This document shows, piece after piece, positions 35,984 to 45,386 of a DNA stretch of 64,000 nucleotides. Source of the DNA: an uncultured Clostridia bacterium (GTDB taxonomy: Bacteria > Bacillota > Clostridia > Christensenellales > Aristaeellaceae); assembly GCA_934667105.1 (NCBI GenBank), contig CAKULG010000009.1:1-64000 (forward strand), given 5' to 3'. Both the position numbers and the translations under genes were made by a program. The stretch's first letter is position 1; every line of letters begins with the position of its first letter. The notes under the pieces are model-generated. The model did no database searches and was not told where the DNA came from. It was given only the letters and a program-made list of their open reading frames with translations.

Positions 35984-37291
35984 ATGCCGAAAATCACCTT
36001 TATGGGCGCAGGCTCCACCGTGTTCGCCAAGAACGTGCTGGGCGACTGCATGCTCACCCCCGCCCTGGAGGACAGCGAAATCGCCCTCTACGACATCGAC
36101 CCCAAGCGCCTTTCCGAATCCTTCCTGATGCTCTCCGCCATCAACAACAATCAGGGCAACAAGGCCGCCATCAAAACCTACTGCGGCGTGGAAAACCGCA
36201 AGGACGCCCTGCGCGGCGCGAAATATGTGGTCAACGCCATTCAGGTGGGCCTGTACGATCCCTGCACCATCACGGATTTCGAGGTGCCGAAAAAATACGG
36301 CCTGCGCCAGACCATCGCGGACACCCTGGGCATCGGCGGCATTTTCCGCGCCCTGCGCACCATTCCCGTGCTGTTTGATTTCGCGCAGGATATGAGCGAG
36401 GTGTGCCCCGACGCATGGTTCCTCAATTACACCAACCCCATGGCCATGCTGGCCGGGGCCATGCAGCGCTACACCCCCATCAAAACCGTGGGCCTGTGCC
36501 ACAGCGTGCAGGTGTGCGCCAAGGGCCTGATGGAGCGCGTGGGCATGGAATACGACGATCAGGTGCAGTGGAAAATCGCGGGCATCAACCACCAGGCCTG
36601 GCTGCTGGAAATCTCCCGCAGCGGCCAGGATCTCTACCCCGAAATCAAGCGCCGCGCCGCCGAAATCACCGAGAAGCACGGGGATATGGTGCGCCTGGAA
36701 ATCATGAAGCGTTTCGGCTATTACGTCACCGAATCCAGCGAGCACAACGCCGAATACATGCCCTTCTTTATCAAGGATAAATATCCCGAGCTCATCGACC
36801 GCTTCAACATCCCCCTGGACGAATATCCCCGCCGCTGCATAAAGCAGATTGCCGACTGGGAAAAGCGCCGGGACGAGCTGACCCTGGATCCCCACCTCAC
36901 CCACGAGCGCAGCAAGGAATACGCCAGCCGCATCATGGAGGCCATGGAAACCAACATCCCCTACAAGATCGGCGGCAACGTAATCAACAACGGCCTCATC
37001 ACCAATCTGCCCCGCACCGCCTGCGTGGAGGTGCCCTGCCTGGTGGACGCCAGCGGCGTCGCCCCCTGCTTCGTGGGCGATCTGCCCGAGCAGTGCGCCG
37101 CCATGAACCGCACCAATATCAACGTGCAGCTGCTTACCATCCAGGCCGCCGTCACCCGCAAGAAGGATTATATCTATCAGGCCGCCATGATGGATCCCCA
37201 TTGCCAGAGCGAATTGTCCATCGACGACATCGTAAGCCTCTGCGACGACCTGATCCAGGCCCACGCGGGCTGGCTGCCGGAATATCGTTAA
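35984..37291 (+). CDS. melA: GH4 family alpha-galactosidase/alpha-glucosidase
   Basis: 435 residues, start behind AAAGGAGG. The N-terminal NAD site is ITFMGAGSTVFAKN. The metal-binding cysteine and histidines lie in VGLCHSVQ and INHQAW, as in MelA-type GH4 enzymes, which hydrolyse by an NAD- and Mn-dependent oxidation/elimination route. Cytoplasmic. Substrate is probably an alpha-galactoside. The gene stands alone, with a divergent AraC regulator and no transporter beside it. Confidence 0.92.
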   Translation: MPKITFMGAGSTVFAKNVLGDCMLTPALEDSEIALYDIDPKRLSESFLMLSAINNNQGNKAAIKTYCGVENRKDALRGAKYVVNAIQVGLYDPCTITDFEVPKKYGLRQTIADTLGIGGIFRALRTIPVLFDFAQDMSEVCPDAWFLNYTNPMAMLAGAMQRYTPIKTVGLCHSVQVCAKGLMERVGMEYDDQVQWKIAGINHQAWLLEISRSGQDLYPEIKRRAAEITEKHGDMVRLEIMKRFGYYVTESSEHNAEYMPFFIKDKYPELIDRFNIPLDEYPRRCIKQIADWEKRRDELTLDPHLTHERSKEYASRIMEAMETNIPYKIGGNVINNGLITNLPRTACVEVPCLVDASGVAPCFVGDLPEQCAAMNRTNINVQLLTIQAAVTRKKDYIYQAAMMDPHCQSELSIDDIVSLCDDLIQAHAGWLPEYR

Positions 37292-37318
37292 GCGCGCTAT
37301 AGTTGCATAAATTAATCT

Positions 37319-37359
37319 GCGAGGGAGCCTTCTTTGGCCTCCAAAGAAGCCCCCCTCGC
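37319..37359. repeat. Box A palindrome after the GH4 gene
   Basis: GCGAGGGAG... pairs with ...CCCCTCGC around TTCTTTGGCCTCCAAAGAA, 27 bases past the GH4 stop. The outer arm is GCGAGGG rather than GCGGGGG, and the other arm has changed to match. Confidence 0.8.
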
Positions 37360-37503
37360 AATTTATTTTTCCTCCCATCCCCGTCATATTCCCGCCAGGC
37401 GACGCATATACTAGAAAATGCGAAGCCGCCCGGCGGGGATTTTTTTATCGCTTCTAACCGGGGCCTCGCCTGCATACCATGGATGCAGGAAGGAGGCGCA
37501 GGC

Positions 37504-38310
37504 ATGATAAAACGGATAGAAAGCGCCGCGCGGCAGCAACGGAAGAAGGGGAGAGGAACGGCGGGGGCGTTTTCGGCGGTGCTGCTGCTTTGCGCCCTGA
37601 GCACGCTGTACGCAGTATCCGTCCGCAGCGCGGAGGTGGTGGCGCGGAAGCGGGAGCTGCCCATCTATTGCGTGGACCGGGCGGATCAGAAAATCGCCAT
37701 CAGCTTTGACGCGGCCTGGGGCGGGGACAAAACCCGCAAAATTCTGGACATCCTGGATGAATACCAGGTGAAAACCACCTTTTTCCTGGTGGACATCTGG
37801 ACGCAGCGTTTTCCCGAGCTGGTGAAGGAGATCGCCGCCCGGGGCCACGAGATCGGCAATCATTCCACCTCGCATCCCCAGATGAGCAAGCTGAGCGCGG
37901 AAAAAATCGCCCAGGAGCTGAAAACCATGAGCGACGAAGCCGAGGCCCTCACCGGCGTGCGTCCCCGGCTGTTCCGCCCGCCCTATGGGGATTACAACAA
38001 CCAGGTGGTGCTCACCGCCCGGGCGGAGGGCTACGAGGTGATCCAGTGGAGCGTGGATTCCCTGGATTGGAAAAACCGGGGCGTTCAGGATCTGGTGAAC
38101 CGCGCCACGCAAAAGGTGCGCAGCGGCGATATCGTGCTGTTCCACAACGATTCGCAATACATCGTGGAGGCGCTGCCCGCCATTCTCAAAAGCTATCAGG
38201 CGCAGGGGCTGACCGTGGTGCCCGTTTCGGAACTGCTGCTTTCCGGGGAAACCACCATAGACACGCAGGGCAGGCAGCGGCCTGCCGCCACAACAATACC
38301 GGAGGTGTGA
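37504..38310 (+). CDS. Polysaccharide deacetylase, PdaB-like
   Basis: 268 residues from ATG 37504 behind GGAAGGAGG. One N-terminal anchor (FSAVLLLCALSTLYAVSV) precedes the NodB domain. KIAISFDAAWGGDKT carries the first metal aspartate, in the SFDAAWG form of PdaB; HEIGNHSTSHPQMS gives the metal histidines; RPPYGDYN and FHNDSQY follow. Would deacetylate peptidoglycan or a glycan outside the cell. PdaB proteins are linked to sporulation in spore formers; that role here is only suggested. Confidence 0.88.
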   Translation: MIKRIESAARQQRKKGRGTAGAFSAVLLLCALSTLYAVSVRSAEVVARKRELPIYCVDRADQKIAISFDAAWGGDKTRKILDILDEYQVKTTFFLVDIWTQRFPELVKEIAARGHEIGNHSTSHPQMSKLSAEKIAQELKTMSDEAEALTGVRPRLFRPPYGDYNNQVVLTARAEGYEVIQWSVDSLDWKNRGVQDLVNRATQKVRSGDIVLFHNDSQYIVEALPAILKSYQAQGLTVVPVSELLLSGETTIDTQGRQRPAATTIPEV

Positions 38311-38317
38311 AAAGCAA

Positions 38318-38980
38318 ATGGAAAACGAAAATAATGTGCTGTGCCTTTGCGGCGTGATCGAGGACGCGCCCGCGCTGGATCACGAGGTATTCGGCGAGCA
38401 ATTTTTTCGCATGAATCTGCGGGTGCCCCGGCTTTCGGGCGCGCAGGATCTGCTGCCCGTCACGGTGAGCGAACGGCTGATGAACAGCCAGGTGGCCCCC
38501 GGCGTGCGCCTGTGCATTTCGGGGCAGCTGCGTTCCTATAATAAAGTGGTGGGCGGCGCGGGGCGGCTGCTGCTCACCGCCTTCGCCCAGCGCCTGCTGG
38601 CCCCCGAGGAGGCCGAAAACCCCAATCTCATTCAGCTTACCGGGGCCATCTGCAAGCCCCCCGCATTCCGCACCACCCCCTTCGGCCGCGAAATCGCCGA
38701 TCTGATGCTGGCCGTGAACCGCGCCTTCGGCAAAAGCGATTATATCCCCTGCATCGCCTGGGGCCGCACCGCCCGCTACGCCGCCACCTTGCAGGTGGGC
38801 GATAAATTAAGGGTGCAGGGCCGCTTCCAAAGCCGCGAATATCAAAAGCAAATGCCTGACGGCACCGTGATGAACCGCACCGCCTACGAGGTTTCCCTCA
38901 GCCGCCTTACCTGTCTGCGCGACGAGGCCTTCACCCCCGAGCACGCCCAACTGGAGCCCCCGCCGCAGCCCTTGGCGTAA
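38318..38980 (+). CDS. Single-strand DNA-binding-like protein with two OB folds
   Basis: 220 residues, 7 bases after the deacetylase gene. Two OB-fold units follow each other: residues about 5-95 (LCLCGVIEDAP, FFRMNLRVPRLSG, VAPGVRLCISGQLRSYN) and about 105-205 (IQLTGAICKPPAFRTTPFGR, YIPCIAWGRTARYAATLQVG, LRVQGRFQSREY). The second half is close to SSB/PriB. The acidic SSB tail is missing; the protein ends in a proline-rich tail. Probably a secondary DNA-binding protein, not the main SSB. Confidence 0.82.
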   Translation: MENENNVLCLCGVIEDAPALDHEVFGEQFFRMNLRVPRLSGAQDLLPVTVSERLMNSQVAPGVRLCISGQLRSYNKVVGGAGRLLLTAFAQRLLAPEEAENPNLIQLTGAICKPPAFRTTPFGREIADLMLAVNRAFGKSDYIPCIAWGRTARYAATLQVGDKLRVQGRFQSREYQKQMPDGTVMNRTAYEVSLSRLTCLRDEAFTPEHAQLEPPPQPLA

Positions 38981-38997
38981 GATGAATAATTTAATAT

Positions 38998-39270
38998 GCG
39001 GGAGGAGGTTCATGGGAAGCCAAAGAACCCCTCCCGCATCCTCCCAAGAAAGCCGATTGGATAAGGGCGGGAGGCAGGAAATCTGCTTGTTTCTCCGCTG
39101 GCAAACGTAGAAAATCAAATACATTAAAAGCTCCCGTCTTGTAGTAAGGGAGCTTTTTTGTTTACGGTGAAACAAGCAGATTTCCTGTATTTTGCTTTTA
39201 CTCATATACGGCTTTCTTGGAAGGGGTTCGGGGAACCCTTCTTTGGCTTACAAAGAACGGGTCCCCCGAA
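38998..39270. repeat. Complete composite repeat A-B-core-B'-A'
   Basis: Box A 38998-39037, Box B 39041-39105, a core with a hairpin, Box B' 39166-39224, Box A' 39227-39270. The inner part of B at 39075-39093 and of B' at 39169-39187 is a perfect 19-base inverted match. It fills the space between the convergent SSB-like and GH5-like genes. Confidence 0.85.
39126..39159 (+). terminator. Intrinsic terminator in the core of the composite repeat
   Basis: AAAAGCTCCC, 12 bases, GGGAGCTTTTTT. Because the left arm begins with AAAA it works as a terminator in both directions. Confidence 0.8.
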
Positions 39271-39284
39271 TAATTTTCTCGTCC

Positions 39285-41198
39285 TCATTCCTTCTCCCAG
39301 CGGAATACGGCGCCGTCGTTTTCGCGGAGGGAAAGGGCGTCGCCGTGAAGCTCGGCGTTGTGGAGGGGGATAAGGCGCACGCCATGGCGCGCGACGCGCA
39401 CCGTGCGGGGCTGGGCGCTGTAATTGATGAAAACGGCGTAGCCGGATTTTTCATCGATGGGATGCTCGGTGGCATGGACGAAGGGGCAATCGGTTTCCAC
39501 CCGGCGCTGAACGCCCGCGGCGCGGCCCAGGGCGCGATAGACGGCCTCATAGCCGGGCATATCCTCGGCCCAGAACACGCCGGGGCGGGCGGCCAGCTCC
39601 TGCTCCAGAGGCAGGAGAAGGAAGAAAATCTTGCCCTTGCCGTAGGGCCGCATGAAGAAGCGGGGCGCGCCCGCCTCGGTGCGGGCCAGGATCTCGGCCT
39701 GGCTGGATTCCACCTGGTAATACACAGGCCCGGAGAGGGGCAGCTTTTCGCCCGCGAAATCCAGCGTTTCCTTTGTGGGCACGCAGGCGCGCCAGCCCAC
39801 CTGCACCCCCGTGATTTCGGGAATGCGCCGGAACAGCGCGTTGCCCAGGGAAAGATACAGCGTCGCGCCCTGCTCCACCTTTTCCAGCAGCTCGTCCAGC
39901 CGCGTGGCGGGAATGGATTGATTGGTGTGCAGGCTGGGCAGGATGTAGAGCGGCGCGTCGGGAATGGGCGAGAGGGCGTAGCTGAAGCGCAGATCCAGGT
40001 TGGCGCGCTTGCCCAGCAGGAAGGCGGCGCGGAGGATGCTTTCATCCGCGTCCCCGTTATCCCGAGGCACGAGAATCACGCCGTCCGTCCGTTGGGGGGG
40101 CAGGGCGGCCCCGGGCAGCTTTTCCAGCAGCTCGCGGAAGCGCCGGTTTTCCGCCACGATGGGCTTGGGGGCGCGGTTCTTATCGAAAAACCCGTAATCG
40201 CTGCCAATATTGTTCCATTCGTAGGGCGGGAAACGCAAATGCCCCTGATCGAAGGCGCACCACCACATCACCCCGTGGCAGCCGTGGCTCAGGGCGGCGT
40301 AGAGGCAGGCGCGGTAGAAATCCGCCTCGGTTTTCAGCGAGCAGTTCAGATAGCCGATGGCCCCGAATTCCTGCACGAAGGTGGGCACGCCGGAAATATC
40401 CTCGTCCAGCCGGCAGCGATAGGCCAGATCCAGCACGGGCTTCATGCTGGGCAGGGGATCGCTGGCGGTGGAAAAGATGTTATAGGGGTGGCAGGTGTGA
40501 ATATCGCAGGTATCGCGAATGACCTCCAGGTTGGCGGCCTGGCGGCTGATGGAGGAAGCGTCCATGCCCGAAATCACGGGATGGACGGGGTCGTTGGCGC
40601 GAATGGCGTCCGAAACGGCGGAGCACCAGACGTAGAAATCGTCATCGGTAAATTCCTCGCCGTGAGCCATGTTGTTCACTTCGTTGCCCAAATCCCAGCC
40701 CGCGATGGCCGCCCGGCCCCGGAAGCGGCGCACGAAATAGCGCACGAACCGCAGCTGCCATTTCAGCACCGTGGGATCGCTGAGCCGGTGCCTGCCCTCA
40801 AAGGCGGGGGGCGCGTATTCCCGGAAGGACATGTGCCCCGTAATCAGGCCCACCACCAGCTTCAGCCCGTATTTTTCCGCCAGATCGCAGAACGTATCGA
40901 ACTTCTGGCAGGCCTCCTCGCTCACGCCCGCGCGGCCCGCCTCGGTGTCGGGCAGGGGCTCCTCCCCAAAGCGATATTCATAGGGGATGGCGCTGGTGGT
41001 GTAAAGCGCCTTGAGGGGCTGGAAAATATGCCAGGTGGGGAACACGCGCAGATGCGTAATTCCGGCCTCCCGCATCACGCGGAAATCCTCCTCGATGGAG
41101 GCCGCGTCAAAATCCTCCCACATGTTGGTGGCGTTTTTCAGCGCCCAATAATTGATGCCGGTAAAAAATCCCGCCTGGAACAGCTTTTCTTCGTGCAT
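39285..41198 (-). CDS. GH5-like glycoside hydrolase
   Basis: 637 residues from ATG 41198 behind GGAGGTG. A TIM-barrel domain of about 380 residues has the clan GH-A acid/base in GWDLGNEVNN (Glu173) and the nucleophile in TFVQEFGAIG (Glu277), with HLRVFPTWH earlier. The C-terminal third contains a beta-galactosidase trimerisation-like and beta-sandwich region. No signal peptide, so it works inside the cell on imported oligosaccharide. Divergent from the AraC gene and the importer that follows it. Mannanase- or beta-galactosidase-like specificity cannot be decided. Confidence 0.8.
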   Translation of the reverse strand: MHEEKLFQAGFFTGINYWALKNATNMWEDFDAASIEEDFRVMREAGITHLRVFPTWHIFQPLKALYTTSAIPYEYRFGEEPLPDTEAGRAGVSEEACQKFDTFCDLAEKYGLKLVVGLITGHMSFREYAPPAFEGRHRLSDPTVLKWQLRFVRYFVRRFRGRAAIAGWDLGNEVNNMAHGEEFTDDDFYVWCSAVSDAIRANDPVHPVISGMDASSISRQAANLEVIRDTCDIHTCHPYNIFSTASDPLPSMKPVLDLAYRCRLDEDISGVPTFVQEFGAIGYLNCSLKTEADFYRACLYAALSHGCHGVMWWCAFDQGHLRFPPYEWNNIGSDYGFFDKNRAPKPIVAENRRFRELLEKLPGAALPPQRTDGVILVPRDNGDADESILRAAFLLGKRANLDLRFSYALSPIPDAPLYILPSLHTNQSIPATRLDELLEKVEQGATLYLSLGNALFRRIPEITGVQVGWRACVPTKETLDFAGEKLPLSGPVYYQVESSQAEILARTEAGAPRFFMRPYGKGKIFFLLLPLEQELAARPGVFWAEDMPGYEAVYRALGRAAGVQRRVETDCPFVHATEHPIDEKSGYAVFINYSAQPRTVRVARHGVRLIPLHNAELHGDALSLRENDGAVFRWEKE

Positions 41199-41318
41199 AG
41201 GCACCTCCGCTTGACTTTTTTTCATTCGGATGCTACCATTATACTGATTTTCTCAGCAATACGCTTGCTTTATTTTCTCCTAAATATTGCGTTTTTTCAT
41301 CTGGAAGGGGGGCAGGGC

Positions 41319-42212
41319 ATGAGCGAGATCGCATGCCTGAAACGAACGAACACAGGGAAAAACGGCATCGTGGTTTCCTCCGAGCGAGTGTACAGCTTTC
41401 CCATCCACGCCCACGCCTATTACGAAATGACGCTGTACGCGCCCTTTCAGGGGCGGGTGGTGGTAAACCAGCAGGAGCTGCCCATGAACGAGGGACGCAG
41501 CGTGATTTTGATGACGCCGCTGGATTTTCATCTGATCGACGTGCGCTCGGGCGAGGGCGCGCAGTTTATCAAGGTGGCCTTTGAGGAGGAGGCCCTGGCC
41601 CCCGCGGCCCGGGCGGCCCTGGCCGCGCCCCTTTATTTGCAGCGCATCCCCCCGGACGCGCTGCTCTGCCAGCTTTTTGAGGAACTGTACCGCTATCGGG
41701 ACGCGGCGGATTACGCCGCCGCGCTCATCGGCGTCATTTTGCTCTATCTGGCCCGCCACGGCCAGCGGCTGAATCAGGGGCTCCAGGATCAGCGCCAGGC
41801 CCTGGCCCTGGAGGCGGCCCGCTGGCTTCACGCCCATTTCACCGAGCCCGTAACCATGGCCGGCGCGGCCCGGGCGCTCTCCGTTTCGCCCCAGTATCTC
41901 TCCGGCGTGTTTTCCCGGGTGATGGGCGTGACGCTGATGGATTACGTCATCGCCCTGCGCCTGCGCCGGGCGGCCGAGCTGCTGCGCGAAAGCGATCAGC
42001 GCGTTACCGAAATATGCTTCAGCTGCGGCTATCGCAATCTTTCCCATTTTCTGCGCAGCTTTAAGCGCCAATACGGCGCTTCTCCCCGCAAATTCCGGGA
42101 AAGACAAGGGGGAGATATGGCGGGAGGAGGTTCTTTGGAGGCCAAAGCCCCCCCTCCCGCGCCCTCCCAAGAAAGCCGGTTGGGAAGGAAAGGAAAAGAG
42201 GAAATCGGCTAG
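41319..42212 (+). CDS. AraC-family regulator whose tail is encoded by a repeat
   Basis: 297 residues from ATG 41319 behind GGAAGGGGGGC; the frame stays open far upstream, but that stretch is antisense to the GH5-like gene. An N-terminal cupin (VYSFPIHAHAYYEMTLYAPF) and two C-terminal helix-turn-helix units (GAARALSVSPQYLSGVFSRV; EICFSCGYRNLSHFLRSFKR) are complete by about residue 266. The last 30 or so residues are read from Box A and Box B. It probably controls the GH5-like gene and the importer at 42485-46975. Confidence 0.87.
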   Translation: MSEIACLKRTNTGKNGIVVSSERVYSFPIHAHAYYEMTLYAPFQGRVVVNQQELPMNEGRSVILMTPLDFHLIDVRSGEGAQFIKVAFEEEALAPAARAALAAPLYLQRIPPDALLCQLFEELYRYRDAADYAAALIGVILLYLARHGQRLNQGLQDQRQALALEAARWLHAHFTEPVTMAGAARALSVSPQYLSGVFSRVMGVTLMDYVIALRLRRAAELLRESDQRVTEICFSCGYRNLSHFLRSFKRQYGASPRKFRERQGGDMAGGGSLEAKAPPPAPSQESRLGRKGKEEIG

Positions 42213-42369
42213 CGTCTCCGCGAGAAGGAGCGGGAGAAGCGGGGCGTTGTTCTCTTATGCGAACGCCTGCAGGAGACGGCAGGAAAGCTTTGCCGCCCAT
42301 ATTGTCAACGGAGAAACAAGCCGATTACTTGCCGCCCGAATTTACCCATACAGCTTTCTTTGAAGGGGT
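42120..42369. repeat. Composite repeat overlapping the end of an AraC gene
   Basis: Box A 42120-42160, Box B from 42161 (CCTCCCAAGAAAGCCGG), Box B' about 42309-42369 (GAGAAACAAGCCGATT... CAGCTTTCTTTGAAGGGG). Box A' is missing. The reading frame of the AraC gene continues through Box A and into Box B, to a stop at 42210-42212. Confidence 0.75.
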
Positions 42370-42397
42370 CAATTCCTATTCCCCGTTTTCCCCCGCC

Positions 42398-42426
42398 ATT
42401 GACATTTATCCCCGCAGGGCATAAAA
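42398..42426 (+). promoter_or_regulatory. Promoter of the second sugar importer
   Basis: TTGACA (42398-42403), 17 bases, TAAAAT (42421-42426), 59 bases before the ATPase start codon. Confidence 0.82.
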
Positions 42427-42484
42427 TGAAATTGCCAGGCGGGGGCGGAGCCGCCGCAAAGCAAGGGCAAAGGGAAGGATACAG

Positions 42485-43588
<1,104 letters not shown>

Positions 43589-43603
43589 GGGAGGGGGAGC
43601 GAC

Positions 43604-44494
43604 GTGCGCAAGAAAAATCTCAAGGGCTGGCTGTATCTGCTGCCCGCGATTCTGTTTCTGGGCTGCTTTATGGTGTACCCCCTGGCGGACGTATTCGTCT
43701 ATTCCCTGGAGGAGGGCTACAATTCCGCCTCCCAGACCTATCAGGGGGTGGGGCTGTATAATTATTCCTATGTGCTGCGGGATCCCTATTTCCTGCAGGC
43801 GGTGAAAAACACCTTCCTGCTGGTGATTATCACGGTGCCGCTGTCCACGCTCATCGCGCTGCTGATTTCCCTGGGGCTCAACGCCATTCGCCCCCTGCGC
43901 AATCTGTACCAGACCATTTATTTCCTCCCCTATGTGACCAACACCCTGGCGGTGGGCCTGGTTTTCATGATCCTGTTCAAAAAAACCGCCTATTCCGAGG
44001 GCATGGTGAACCTGCTGATTCATTGGTTCGGCGGCGAATCGGTGGATTTTATCGACGGCCCTTACTGGGCGAAGATGTTCGTGCTGTGCTTTTACACCAT
44101 CTGGGTGGTGCTGCCCTTTAAAATTCTGATTCTCACCAGCGCCCTGGCCTCCGTGAACCCGGAATATTACAAGGCCGCCCGGCTGGACGCCACCCCCCGG
44201 CTGCGCATGTTCACCAGCATCACCCTGCCCATGATTTCGCCCATGATCTTCTATCTGGTCATCACGGGCTTCATCGGCGCGTTCAAGGCCTACAGCGACG
44301 CGGTGGCCCTTTTCGGCACCGATCTGAACGCCGCGGGCATGAACACCATCGTTGGCTATGTATACGATATGCTGTACGGCAACAGCGGCGGCTATCCCTC
44401 CTTCGCCTCCGCGGCGGCGCTGATTCTCTTCGCCATCGTGCTCACCATCACCTGTATCAACCTGCTGATCAGCAAAAAGCATGTGCATTATTAA
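43604..44494 (+). CDS. Sugar ABC permease, MalF/UgpA type
   Basis: 296 residues from a GTG at 43604 behind GGGAGGGGG. Six membrane segments; PAILFLGCFMVYPLADVFVY is the first. The EAA loop YYKAARLDATPRLRMFTSIT is present, with D for the usual G at one position. It begins 15 bases after the ATPase gene. Confidence 0.92.
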   Translation: MRKKNLKGWLYLLPAILFLGCFMVYPLADVFVYSLEEGYNSASQTYQGVGLYNYSYVLRDPYFLQAVKNTFLLVIITVPLSTLIALLISLGLNAIRPLRNLYQTIYFLPYVTNTLAVGLVFMILFKKTAYSEGMVNLLIHWFGGESVDFIDGPYWAKMFVLCFYTIWVVLPFKILILTSALASVNPEYYKAARLDATPRLRMFTSITLPMISPMIFYLVITGFIGAFKAYSDAVALFGTDLNAAGMNTIVGYVYDMLYGNSGGYPSFASAAALILFAIVLTITCINLLISKKHVHY

Positions 44495-44510
44495 GGGGGG
44501 GGAGATAACG

Positions 44511-45386
44511 ATGGATAACCAGAAAAATTACGCGCGCATCGAGCGCGCCGCCGCCCGCCGCCGGGGCGTATCCCAGGCGGCCATCTATCTGCTGCTCACC
44601 CTCTGGGCGCTGATCGTGCTGTTTCCATTCTATTGGATGGTGCTCACCTCGGTAAAAAGCTACAGCGCCTACAACGCGGAATTTGTGCCCCAGTTTTTCA
44701 CGCTGTCCCCCACGCTGCAAAATTACGCGGATGCGTTTACCGCCGTGCCCCTGGCCCGGTATTTCACCAACACCCTCATTTTCACCCTGGTTACCACCTT
44801 CCTCATGCTGGCGGTCATCACGCTGGCGGCCTTCGCCTTCGCCCGGCTGGAATTCAAGGGCAAAGCCGTGGCCTTCACCCTGTTCCTTTCCCTGATGATG
44901 ATTCCCAGCGAGCTGGTGGTAATCACCAATTTCCAAACCATCACCCATTGGGGCCTGCGCAATTCCTTCGCCGGGCTGATTCTGCCCTCCGTCACCTCGG
45001 TTTTCTACATTTATCTGCTCAAGGAAAATTTCGAGCAGATTCCCGATGAATTATACCGCGCCGCCCAGGTGGACGGCACCTCGGATTTCAAATACCTTAC
45101 CCGGGTGATGATGCCCATCAGCCGCCCCACGCTGATTACCATCGCCATTCTGAAAATCATCGAATGCTGGAATTCCTATGTGTGGCCCCGGCTCATCACC
45201 GACGATCCCAACTATTTCCTCGTTTCCAACGGCATTCAGGAGATCCGGGAGAACGGCTTCGGCCGGGAAAACATCCCCGCCATGATGGCGGCGGTGGTGG
45301 TGATCTCCGCGCCGCTGATCGCGCTGTTTTTAATCTTCCATAAAAAAATCATGGCCGGCGTATCCCGGGGAGGTATCAAAGGATGA
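44511..45386 (+). CDS. Sugar ABC permease, MalG/UgpE type
   Basis: 291 residues from ATG 44511 behind GGGGGGGAG. Six membrane segments beginning with IYLLLTLWALIVLFPFYWMV. The EAA loop is LYRAAQVDGTSDFKYLTRVM, and the C-terminus KKIMAGVSRGGIKG is the usual UgpE/MalG ending. Partner of the permease encoded 16 bases upstream; its stop overlaps the start of the binding-protein gene. Confidence 0.93.
   Translation: MDNQKNYARIERAAARRRGVSQAAIYLLLTLWALIVLFPFYWMVLTSVKSYSAYNAEFVPQFFTLSPTLQNYADAFTAVPLARYFTNTLIFTLVTTFLMLAVITLAAFAFARLEFKGKAVAFTLFLSLMMIPSELVVITNFQTITHWGLRNSFAGLILPSVTSVFYIYLLKENFEQIPDELYRAAQVDGTSDFKYLTRVMMPISRPTLITIAILKIIECWNSYVWPRLITDDPNYFLVSNGIQEIRENGFGRENIPAMMAAVVVISAPLIALFLIFHKKIMAGVSRGGIKG

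Noticed and set aside
39192..41318. 700-codon N-terminal extension of the AraC gene
   Set aside because: This stretch is antisense to the GH5-like gene; a good ribosome binding site and family-typical N-terminus place the start at 41319.
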